Positions 1 through 6,587 of a stretch of 7,914 bases of DNA are shown piece by piece; the stretch's first letter is position 1; the number at the start of each line of letters is the position of its first letter. This stretch comes from an uncultured Spirochaetia bacterium (GTDB lineage: Bacteria > Spirochaetota > UBA4802 > JAGODF01). Where the stretch lies: contig CALCJG010000177.1 of NCBI GenBank assembly GCA_937967705.1, positions 1 through 7,914 on the forward strand, read 5' to 3'. The position numbers and the translations under genes were made by a program. The notes under the pieces are model-generated. The model was not told where the DNA came from and made no database searches. It saw only the letters and a program-made list of their open reading frames with translations.

Positions 1-35
1 AAAGAGTATAAGGATCAGGCTGACGGGTTTTCGTA

Positions 36-1397
36 TCATTTCTTCTGGACCTTCGCGCGTATTTTTTCCATGGCTTTGCTGATGTATCCTGCATCATAGA
101 GCTCGATGGACTTTGTTGATGCCGCCGCCTTGGCTTTGGTGCTGTATTTGGAGGTTGTGATGAATATACCGCTCTTGCACTTTTCCAGGTTGATCCTCTT
201 CTGAAAGTCATTGAGCTGGCCCTCCGTTATTTCCCGGGTTGTACGGACGAAGTGGACCAGGATGGGGGGCTCGTTGATGCGCTTTATGTTAAAGGCCTTG
301 TATTCGTATTCGTTGTGTGTGATCTCCTTTCGGGAGACGATGTTGTAGTTCAGCCCGGATATTAGCTCCACGATCATGGGCTGAAGGTCTTCCAGGGAGG
401 AGGTAAAAACCATTTTCAGGTTCTCGTTGTTGAGGATATTGGAATAATCCTCTATCTTCAGGCGGGTGCTGCGGTAATTGGGATTTTTCCGGGCGATCTG
501 CTCCCAGTGATACATAGCCTCCTTGATCTTGTTCTCCAGCTCATAGCATTCCGCCAGCAGATAGCGGTAGGCCAGGGCATCGTCATCATCCCCCTTGAGC
601 CTTCCTATCCCCTCCTCCAGTATGGAGATGGCCTTGTCGTGGTGATCGTTCTCAAAATAGATCTCGCCGAGCTTGAAGAGACTCATGAGATAATACTTGC
701 TCTCCTTCTTGGAGGTTTCGAGCATCCGAATGGCATTTTCAAAGTCCTTTTTCCCTTTGAAGATGGTCCCCAGAAAGTACGGGGCCTCCATGTTGGTCGG
801 GGAATTTTCCATGGCCCGAAGGAGATAGTATTCTGCTTTGTCAAATTCGTTGAGGTTAAAGCAGGATATTCCCAGGGGGAGGAGAGAGTCCGTCTTGGTA
901 GGATCGCTTTCATAGGCCTTGGCAAGATAATCCCGGGCTTCCTTGTAGCGTTTTTTATTGTAAAGGGCGTGTCCCACCCGGTGATTGGCGTGAATGTCCT
1001 CCGGATTGAAGGTGAGGATGATTTTATACTCCTCGATCTCTTTCTGCCATTGCTGGGTGAGGCTGTAGAGTTCCGCGAGCCGGTAGTGTATGTCCACTTC
1101 GTTTACGTGTTTTTGAAATTCCGGCAAAGTGAGAATTGTGTTCAACTCGGCGATGGCCAGGAGATACTGGGACTGCTGAGTCAGGATCTGGGCTCTCAGA
1201 TAACGGGCGGGGACGAAATCCTTCTTCTTCTCCAGCACGATCTTGACGATCTCGCTGGCCTTCAGCAGGTCTCCGCTATTGAGCAACTCTTCCGCCTTCC
1301 TGATACGGGAGGGCACCTGGAGCTTTTTCAGAACGATGAGAATCCCCAGGGAGAGGAAAAAGAAGATGATGAAAGCTAAAATTCGGATGTAGATCAT
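36..1397 (-). CDS. Membrane-anchored TPR protein with a degenerate Mrr-like C-terminal domain
   Basis: The 453-residue protein begins with one hydrophobic segment (about residues 4-23) followed by a basic stretch (KK, then R-x-R-K to residue 34). By the positive-inside rule this would keep the rest in the cytoplasm. Residues about 30-310 are TPR-like helical repeats; clear units include NPEDIHANHRVGHALYNKKR and its successors, with the usual A/Y/P spacing. Residues about 325-450 resemble the Mrr/restriction-endonuclease fold: an LEDLQPMIVELISGLNY opening, then GIFITTSKYSTKAKAAA (410-426) and SIELYDAGYI (430-439), matching the family's G-I-F-x-T-T-S and I-x-L-x-D signatures. The Asp and the Q-x-K catalytic residues expected between them are not visible (VHF replaces Q-x-K at 381-383), so nuclease activity is unlikely. 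I infer a scaffold or binding role. The start has AAAGGA five bases upstream. It follows the exported TPR gene after 124 bp. Confidence 0.85.
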   Translation of the reverse strand: MIYIRILAFIIFFFLSLGILIVLKKLQVPSRIRKAEELLNSGDLLKASEIVKIVLEKKKDFVPARYLRAQILTQQSQYLLAIAELNTILTLPEFQKHVNEVDIHYRLAELYSLTQQWQKEIEEYKIILTFNPEDIHANHRVGHALYNKKRYKEARDYLAKAYESDPTKTDSLLPLGISCFNLNEFDKAEYYLLRAMENSPTNMEAPYFLGTIFKGKKDFENAIRMLETSKKESKYYLMSLFKLGEIYFENDHHDKAISILEEGIGRLKGDDDDALAYRYLLAECYELENKIKEAMYHWEQIARKNPNYRSTRLKIEDYSNILNNENLKMVFTSSLEDLQPMIVELISGLNYNIVSRKEITHNEYEYKAFNIKRINEPPILVHFVRTTREITEGQLNDFQKRINLEKCKSGIFITTSKYSTKAKAAASTKSIELYDAGYISKAMEKIRAKVQKK

Positions 1398-1463
1398 CTC
1401 AATCCTTTATTTAATACCTGAGTATCCCCCTATAGATTGCAGTTCCAAACTCCGGTAAAAGGC

Positions 1464-1496
1464 TATTATCCGCACCAGTTTTCGTCAAGGATAATA
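1464..1496. repeat. Small AT-rich inverted repeat between the two TPR genes
   Basis: TATTATCC (1464-1471) and GGATAATA (1489-1496) form a perfect 8-bp stem around a 17-base loop, inside the 124-bp gap between the two TPR genes. There is no T-tract on the minus-strand exit side, so it is not a convincing intrinsic terminator. It could be an mRNA processing or attenuation hairpin, or chance in AT-rich sequence. Confidence 0.25.
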
Positions 1497-1521
1497 AAGG
1501 ATGGGGGTATAATTTTGATCG

Positions 1522-2406
1522 CTATCGCCCGATGAACTTGCCCGCCAGCTTCCTTTTGTGTTGGATCAGCCCTGTGGAATGGGTGATGAAAAATTTATCC
1601 CCCTTGAACTGGAGAAGGGTTGTATACTGGTCGTAAGCACTCTGGTAATCCTGGGTTTTAAACGAGCATTCAGCAAAATAATAATGCAGGGATTTGTCGT
1701 AATCCCTCCGCAGGTCAACGGTTTTCAGAAGGTTTATGGCCTTGAGGTATTTACGGTTGGCATAATGTATCTTCGCCAGCCCGATTATGCCGTTGGGATA
1801 GCGCGGATCGATTTTCAGGGTGGCCCCGTAATAACGTTCCGCGATCTTGTACTGGTTGCGGATGTAATAGATATCCCCGATCAGTATAAAGGCTTCCAGC
1901 TCCTTGGGATTGACCCGGAGGGCCATGCGGAAACTGTCCAGCGCCAGTTGGTCTTTTCCGTCGGCCTGATATACGAACCCTATCTGAATGTATATGCCAG
2001 GAAAGGTGGGGAGGATATCCCTGGCTTTGTTGAGGTAAACGAGAGCCTCCCGCAGTTCATTGAGATGCGTGCAGCAGACCCCTTTGTTGAAGAGGTAGGG
2101 GTAGAAGATAGGGGCATGTTTCATGGCCTTTGTGAGGAGATTCTTGGCGACCTCGTATTCCCCGATCTCCATGAAATCCGCCGCCTTGTTGTTTTGAATC
2201 GCGGCAGGGCTTTTTCCCGTGCAGTAGATTCTCTCCCCTTTTGCGTAAAAGAATTCTGTGGGGGTTTGTTCGGGTTTCAGGCGGGGGATCTTGTACAGCT
2301 TGTATTTGAGCATCTCCTCATCCTTGTCATAAGGGAGACTATGGGCGTAGAGGATGGTGCTGAAGGAGAGGAGGCAGAAGACGAGATATCTCAGAAGAGA
2401 TGACAT
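1522..2406 (-). CDS. Exported tetratricopeptide-repeat protein
   Basis: The 294-residue protein starts with a signal peptide: a short n-region with one Arg, then a hydrophobic core at about residues 7-20. A plausible signal peptidase I cut follows LYA at residue 21. Cys11 lies inside the hydrophobic core and makes a poor lipobox, so I do not call a lipoprotein. From about residue 70 to 269 there are roughly six TPR units, for example AADFMEIGEYEVAKNLLTKA, YIQIGFVYQADGKDQLALDS and ILIGDIYYIRNQYKIAERYY, most ending in the N/D-P turn (NPKE, DPRY). This implies a periplasmic or envelope-facing protein-interaction scaffold with no enzymatic domain. The ATG sits inside the 3' end of the oppF-like gene (16-bp overlap, different frame), with AGGG a few bases upstream, so translation is probably coupled. 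The exact partner is unknown. Confidence 0.85.
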   Translation of the reverse strand: MSSLLRYLVFCLLSFSTILYAHSLPYDKDEEMLKYKLYKIPRLKPEQTPTEFFYAKGERIYCTGKSPAAIQNNKAADFMEIGEYEVAKNLLTKAMKHAPIFYPYLFNKGVCCTHLNELREALVYLNKARDILPTFPGIYIQIGFVYQADGKDQLALDSFRMALRVNPKELEAFILIGDIYYIRNQYKIAERYYGATLKIDPRYPNGIIGLAKIHYANRKYLKAINLLKTVDLRRDYDKSLHYYFAECSFKTQDYQSAYDQYTTLLQFKGDKFFITHSTGLIQHKRKLAGKFIGR

Positions 2407-3347
2407 GCCACCCTGGCCTGGTCTGCAGTTTTCATGTCCGGGTATCTTTCACGGCAGATATCCATGGCATGAGGGCATCGGGGATGGAAATGGCAACCGG
2501 TAGGGGGATTTTCCGGGGAGGGGATTTCGCCGGGCAGTACGGAAAAACCGTGTTTGGAGGGCCGGCTCTCGGGTATGGATTTGATCAGGCTCTGGGTGTA
2601 GGGATGAAGAGGTTTTGCGTAGAGGCCCTCTTTCGTGTTCTCCTCAACTATCCGGCCCAGGTACATCACGACAATGCCGTCGCTCATATGCTCCACGACG
2701 GCAAGGTCATGAGCAACGAAGAGGTAGGTAATTTTCAGCTTGTCCTGCAGGTCCTTGAGGAGGTTGAGAATTTGTCCCTGAATGGAAACGTCCAATGCCG
2801 AAACGGGCTCGTCCAGGATGATGAATTTCGGATTTAGGGCGATGGCCCGGGCAATGCCAATTCTCTGTCGCTGGCCGCCGCTGAACTCATGGGGGTAGCG
2901 GTCGGCGCTGTCGGGTTGGAGCCCTACAAGGTTGAGCAGGTCCGCCAGGCGCTCGCGTATCTCGCTGCGGCCGAGTCCGGTGTGTATCAGCAGGGGCTCG
3001 GCAATGATTTTACCGACAGTCATGCGGGGATTGAGCGAGCCGTATGGGTCCTGGAAAACGATCTGCATGTTTCTTCTGAACCTCCGCAGCTCTTTTCCCT
3101 GCAGGGCGAGTACATCCGTACCGTCGATGACAACACTGCCTGAATCCGGCTCGATCAGTCTGAGGATGGAGCGGGCGGCCGTTGTCTTGCCGCTGCCGCT
3201 TTCTCCCACCATCCCCAGGGTTTTCCCCTCGGGGATGCGGAAACTTATGTCATCCACGGCACGCACCACTCCCGGTTTTTCCAGGAGGCCGCCTTTACGC
3301 GTGTTGAAATGTTTTTTCAAATTCCTTATATCGATCATGGTTTCCAT
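2391..3347 (-). CDS. oppF: Oligopeptide/dipeptide ABC transporter ATP-binding protein (OppF/DppF type)
   Basis: This 318-residue ATPase would energise import of peptides or related solutes from the cytoplasmic side of the inner membrane. All nucleotide-binding motifs are intact: Walker A GESGSGKTT (48-56), Q-loop Gln99 in FQDPYGSLNPRMTV, signature SGGQRQRIGIARA (156-168), Walker B FIILDEP (175-181) and switch His213 in VAHD. The oligopeptide-transporter C-terminal extension is present from about residue 247 (HPYTQSLIKSIPES, LPGEIPSP). Its four cysteines (285, 291, 298, 315) match the pattern reported to hold an Fe-S cluster in some Opp ATPases. The full length is normal for OppF. Met4 (ATG at 3336-3338) is an alternative start, with GGA about eight bases upstream. 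A perfect 10-bp palindrome, CCCGGCCGGG (3354-3363), lies just ahead of the start. No oppA, oppB, oppC or oppD is adjacent, so its permease must be elsewhere. The symbol reflects family, not proven substrate. Confidence 0.9.
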   Translation of the reverse strand: METMIDIRNLKKHFNTRKGGLLEKPGVVRAVDDISFRIPEGKTLGMVGESGSGKTTAARSILRLIEPDSGSVVIDGTDVLALQGKELRRFRRNMQIVFQDPYGSLNPRMTVGKIIAEPLLIHTGLGRSEIRERLADLLNLVGLQPDSADRYPHEFSGGQRQRIGIARAIALNPKFIILDEPVSALDVSIQGQILNLLKDLQDKLKITYLFVAHDLAVVEHMSDGIVVMYLGRIVEENTKEGLYAKPLHPYTQSLIKSIPESRPSKHGFSVLPGEIPSPENPPTGCHFHPRCPHAMDICRERYPDMKTADQARVACHLF

Positions 3348-3473
3348 CCGCTGCCCGGCCGGGTTTCAGGAAAACGCAGGCGGGCGATCCTGTCAATACT
3401 AATTGTCATCGATCCAAGGCAGGGGCGATGCCTGCGAATCATCACCCCCCCCTGATACTTCTGCCCAAAGGAA

Positions 3474-4241
3474 CTACAAAAGCAGGTGATACAGGGAAAT
3501 GATGAAATCCTCCCTGGATACATCGGGAGGTTTCTGGACACCGGTTTTTAATTCGATCAGGGCTGTCAGTTCCGCCTCTATCCGGGTGCGCGCCTCCGGC
3601 ATCAGGCGCGAACGGACATTAAGATAGTTCTCAAAAAGGGAGCGCGCCCCTTCGGAGAAGAGCTCGCGGGGTTTTTTGAGCGTTCGGAAACACCCCAGGG
3701 TTTTTCCATCGCCGATGGCCGGCAGCGGGGCCTCGCCTTCCCGGATTACGATGGTTCCCGCAACATAGTCGCCGATGCGCTTGCGCTTCTCGTTCATGAG
3801 CATCACGATGAGGCCGAGCAGATACCCCACCGGGAGCATGTCGACGATGCGGAAGAGGTTGCGCAGAACCACCGAGGTGAAGTTCATATAGGAGCCGTTG
3901 TCATGGACGGCCCGAAGGCGGAGGATTCGCTTGCCGGGGGTCTGCCCCTTCCAGGCCAGTTCGAAGATGAGATGATAGGAGAGCAGCGCCAGTATGAAGA
4001 TGAGATAGATGATGACGGACACCAGAATGGAAACGCTCTCGCCCCCGCGTCCCTTGACGACGGTGGACATCATGGCGCTGCCTACGACCAGGAAGATCAT
4101 CACGAAGTAGAGGAGGATGAACACCGCCGCCCTTATGGCCATGTCGACGATGAAGGCGGCGCATCGTAAAGGGAATGTGGCGATCTCATACTCGATCCTC
4201 ACCTTTTCCGATGTCTGGTAATGGAAGGTTCCCTTGCTCAT
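3474..4241 (-). CDS. RDD family integral membrane protein
   Basis: The 255-residue protein has the RDD-family layout. A first motif FPLRCAAFIVDMAIRA carries Arg26 and Asp33 just before TM1 (about 36-55). TM2 follows at about 72-93, then the conserved loop WKGQTPGKRILRLR (97-110). A third hydrophobic segment (about 135-150) precedes KRKRIGDYVAGTIVIRE (152-168), the family's closing motif. Beyond residue 185 a charged helical tail ends in SREDFIISLYHLLL; I recall similar tails on RDD proteins encoded beside SpoIIM-like genes. The biochemical function of the family is largely unknown; a transport or membrane-partner role is inferred. The ATG has GAGGT ten bases upstream. The gene is divergent from the SpoIIM-like gene (92 bp), and 126 bp separate its stop from the oppF-like start, with no clear terminator between. 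Confidence 0.88.
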   Translation of the reverse strand: MSKGTFHYQTSEKVRIEYEIATFPLRCAAFIVDMAIRAAVFILLYFVMIFLVVGSAMMSTVVKGRGGESVSILVSVIIYLIFILALLSYHLIFELAWKGQTPGKRILRLRAVHDNGSYMNFTSVVLRNLFRIVDMLPVGYLLGLIVMLMNEKRKRIGDYVAGTIVIREGEAPLPAIGDGKTLGCFRTLKKPRELFSEGARSLFENYLNVRSRLMPEARTRIEAELTALIELKTGVQKPPDVSREDFIISLYHLLL

Positions 4242-4248
4242 AAATTGA

Positions 4249-4277
4249 TTGACCTCAGGGCTCTACGCCGCTACTAT
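4249..4277 (+). promoter_or_regulatory. Candidate sigma70 promoter for the SpoIIM-like gene
   Basis: TTGACC (4249-4254, five of six -35 consensus bases) is followed after exactly 17 bases by TACTAT (4272-4277, four of six -10 bases). Transcription would begin near 4284 and give a leader of about 50 bases. The -35 box lies within the RDD gene's leader, so divergent transcription could interfere. This rests on motif matching only. Confidence 0.4.
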
Positions 4278-4333
4278 TTCGATTATTCCGGTTCCTGCGG
4301 GGAAACGAACATTCCGCTGAGAGTAGGGCCGGG

Positions 4334-5344
4334 ATGACTATTCATCAAGCAGATTTTATGGAAAAAGAGAAAAAGTTCATCTTCGGGCGTCAGGATTCCT
4401 GGAAAAGGCTGGAGGAATTGATCGCTTGCAAAAGGAGATCCTTTAACGAGATCCGCGAGCTGGGGCAGCTCTATCAACAGGTGACGGAAGACCTCTCCTA
4501 TGCTCAGACCCATTTTCCGGATACCGAACTGACCGATTATCTCAACCATCTGGTCCGCAGATGCCATACCGTTTTCTACCGGTATGAAGGCATGCGTCTG
4601 CGAAAGGTGATTCGGTTCTTTTCTCGGGAGTTTCCTGAAGTGCTCTATCGTATTACGGTGCCCATCCTCCTGAGCGCCATGATCTTTCTCGCTTCCATCG
4701 GTATCTCCTTTTTTATGGTTCGGCACAATACCAACCTGGGGGAGATTTTCCTGGATCAGCGGTCTTTCGAGATGGCCATGAATGACCTGGAGCTGAGGAA
4801 AAAATTCAGCAACTTCGACAACATTCCCCAGGAGGTGCGGTCAGCCCTGTCCCTATATCTCTGGTTCAACAACAGCATGGTGTCGGTCTACTGTTTCGTG
4901 CTGGGGATAACCCTGGGGCTGGGTACGGCCTACGTCCTGATCCGCAACGGATTTATGCTGGGCGCCCTGCTGGCAATCTATTACATGAACGGACATTTTC
5001 TCGATTTCTTCTCCATCATCATGGTCCATGGTTCCATTGAACTGGTGGCAATCGTAATCGCCGGGGGCGCCGGGATGAATGTGGGGCTGGCGGTACTTCA
5101 TCCGGGCAGGATTCCGCGGACGGAGCGTTTGAAGGAGAATGCCGTGTCGGCTCTCAAAGTTCTCTGGGGGGTGATAGCGTTGCTGCTCATGGCCGGTTTA
5201 ATAGAGGGCCTGATAACCACCATGAAGCTGCCGGTCCCCTTCCGTCTCCTCATCGCCGGTGTCAATTTGACCCTGCTGGGGCTCTATTACGCAAGAGGGT
5301 ATCTCCTTACGAGGCAAGATAGGAGTTCACTACCTTCTGCGTGA
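4334..5344 (+). CDS. SpoIIM-like (stage II sporulation protein M family, DUF95) multi-pass membrane protein
   Basis: The 336-residue protein has a soluble helical N-terminus (about 1-100, rich in Glu, Arg and Lys, including FIFGRQDSWKRLEELI). About six hydrophobic segments follow, near 105-128, 180-203, 206-226, 236-255, 273-294 and 303-322. The family hallmark is VHGSIELVAIVIAGGAGMNVG with HGSIEL at 232-237, followed by LHPG (255-258). In Bacillus, SpoIIM belongs to a sporulation peptidoglycan-remodelling complex, but this long form occurs in many non-sporulating bacteria beside moxR, DUF58 and RDD genes, as here, so sporulation is not implied. It is the only plus-strand gene. Its 3' end overlaps the DUF58 gene tail-to-tail by 38 bp. 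The start at 4334 has only a weak upstream G-rich site (TAGGGCCGGG); Met9 at 4358 is an alternative with no better ribosome site. Confidence 0.88.
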   Translation: MTIHQADFMEKEKKFIFGRQDSWKRLEELIACKRRSFNEIRELGQLYQQVTEDLSYAQTHFPDTELTDYLNHLVRRCHTVFYRYEGMRLRKVIRFFSREFPEVLYRITVPILLSAMIFLASIGISFFMVRHNTNLGEIFLDQRSFEMAMNDLELRKKFSNFDNIPQEVRSALSLYLWFNNSMVSVYCFVLGITLGLGTAYVLIRNGFMLGALLAIYYMNGHFLDFFSIIMVHGSIELVAIVIAGGAGMNVGLAVLHPGRIPRTERLKENAVSALKVLWGVIALLLMAGLIEGLITTMKLPVPFRLLIAGVNLTLLGLYYARGYLLTRQDRSSLPSA

Positions 5345-6587
5345 TGTCTCCCGGGTTGACCCGGATGGTCTGAATTCCCCTTTTCGAAAGATCTCTGATG
5401 ATGAGCTCCTTTTCCAGGACCTGGTCCTGCTGTATGACCCAGCGGGTGATCTCACCGTAATTCTTTCCGTCCGGCTCCTCCTCGATCTCCTCAAAGCTTA
5501 TAAAGTTGACATGATGGTGTTTCGACAGCAGGTGAAGGAAGCGGACCAGATCGCCGGAGACGATTTTGCTGTAGAGCTCGGAAAAAACGAAGAGCGTCGA
5601 GTTCTTCCTCAATCGGGTCCTGAGAAACCTGTAGGCCGAAAGGTAATCCGTTTTTGTAAAGTCGGGTTTGACGTTGTAGAGTACGGGCAGGATGTTCGAA
5701 TAGAGTTTGTTCTCCTTGCCGGGCTTGATGAAGCTCAGTATGCGGTTTGAGTAGAGCAACAGCCCGAAATAGTCCTTGCGTGTCTTAGAGGCGGCGGCCA
5801 GCACCAGGGAGGCGTCCACTGCGTAGTCCAGTTTGGTAAGCCCCCCGTAGAGGGTCGTCATCATGCGGCCGCTGTCAACCAGGACCACTATGTTCCGGTT
5901 GTATTCCCGCTGATAAACCTGTGTTATGGGAAAACGTTTCTTGGCGGTGGATTTCCAGTTGATCCGCTTGTAATCGTCCCCTGGCTGATATTCCCTGAGG
6001 AAGTCGAATTCGTTCTCGCCGCCCAGTTCCCTCTTCCGATAACCGATCTGCTCGATACGGTTCAGGGAAACCATGCGCAGATATTTTTTCAGTTCGATGA
6101 GATTGGGATAAACTCGGACGTCCGTCCTGATGTTTAAACGGTACTGCCGGGCCATAATCCGCAAACGACCCAACGCCCGAACGTCCAGGAATTCGAAGGA
6201 GAACTCTCCCTTGTCGGAAGGCTTTATATGGTATGAGGTGATGTTGACGGACCGTGGACCGCAGGAGATTTCTATGGTGTCCTCCTTGGTCTCGAAATCG
6301 GCGGGGTAACCGTCCCGTATGATGAGAATGGTCCCGAGGCCCCGTCTGTTCTCTACACGGATACGGACCAGGTTCTCGGCACCCAGGGAGAGGTAACTGT
6401 CATGCTGCCGGCTGATGTTCAGGTCCCTTTTACGGCTTGTGGTGGCCAGATCCGCGGCGCAGAGCATGAGCAGAAGCAGATAGAGCAGCACCTGAAGCAG
6501 ATGAAAGTCCTCATGGACGAACCCAATTCCGGCCAGGATGAAGCCTGCAGACAGTATATAGAAAAAGTTAGGGAGGGGGATAATCAT
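5307..6587 (-). CDS. DUF58 family membrane protein with von Willebrand A-like domain
   Basis: The 426-residue protein opens with two hydrophobic segments (about 6-25 and 30-47) that anchor it in the inner membrane, with almost no periplasmic loop. A beta-rich region (about 60-160) precedes the DUF58 signature EFDFLREYQPGDDYKRINWK (193-212), continuing STAKK. The vWA-like core follows, with strand IVVLVDSGRMM (233-243). Its metal-site motif is D-S-G-R-M rather than the D-x-S-x-S of classical MIDAS sites, a variant I recall as common in this family, so metal binding is uncertain. DUF58 proteins are typical partners of MoxR ATPases; the pair is thought to work in complex assembly or envelope maturation. 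The start codon shares its A with the moxR stop (TGATG), and AAGG lies about ten bases upstream, so translational coupling is expected. The 3' end overlaps the opposing SpoIIM-like gene by 38 bp. Confidence 0.9.
   Translation of the reverse strand: MIIPLPNFFYILSAGFILAGIGFVHEDFHLLQVLLYLLLLMLCAADLATTSRKRDLNISRQHDSYLSLGAENLVRIRVENRRGLGTILIIRDGYPADFETKEDTIEISCGPRSVNITSYHIKPSDKGEFSFEFLDVRALGRLRIMARQYRLNIRTDVRVYPNLIELKKYLRMVSLNRIEQIGYRKRELGGENEFDFLREYQPGDDYKRINWKSTAKKRFPITQVYQREYNRNIVVLVDSGRMMTTLYGGLTKLDYAVDASLVLAAASKTRKDYFGLLLYSNRILSFIKPGKENKLYSNILPVLYNVKPDFTKTDYLSAYRFLRTRLRKNSTLFVFSELYSKIVSGDLVRFLHLLSKHHHVNFISFEEIEEEPDGKNYGEITRWVIQQDQVLEKELIIRDLSKRGIQTIRVNPGDITQKVVNSYLAS

Noticed and set aside
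36..425. Active type IV (Mrr) restriction enzyme
   Set aside because: The catalytic Asp and Q-x-K residues are not visible, and no methyltransferase or defence neighbour is present.
507..1379. Long plus-strand ORF (290 codons) opposite the membrane-anchored TPR gene
   Set aside because: It is wholly antisense to a gene with clear TPR and Mrr-like motifs, its translation shows no recognisable domain, and its length follows from the codon bias of the real gene.
1558..2403. Long plus-strand ORF (281 codons) opposite the exported TPR gene
   Set aside because: It is fully antisense to the TPR gene, with no domain and no good ribosome site; it is a mirror frame.
3391..3396. Perfect minus-strand TTGACA upstream of the oppF-like gene as a promoter
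   Set aside because: No acceptable -10 hexamer occurs 16-18 bases downstream (the sequence there is TTTCCT-like), so the match is insufficient alone.
3419..3435. GCAGG/CCTGC hairpin as a terminator after the RDD gene
   Set aside because: The stem is only five base pairs and no T-tract follows on the minus strand.
4283..4726. Minus-strand ORF (147 codons) opposite the start of the SpoIIM-like gene
   Set aside because: The translation is low-complexity and charged, without a family match, and it lies antisense to a well-supported gene.
4334..5344. Endospore formation inferred from the SpoIIM family name
   Set aside because: This long SpoIIM-like form with MoxR/DUF58/RDD neighbours is found in non-sporulating bacteria, and no other sporulation gene is present.
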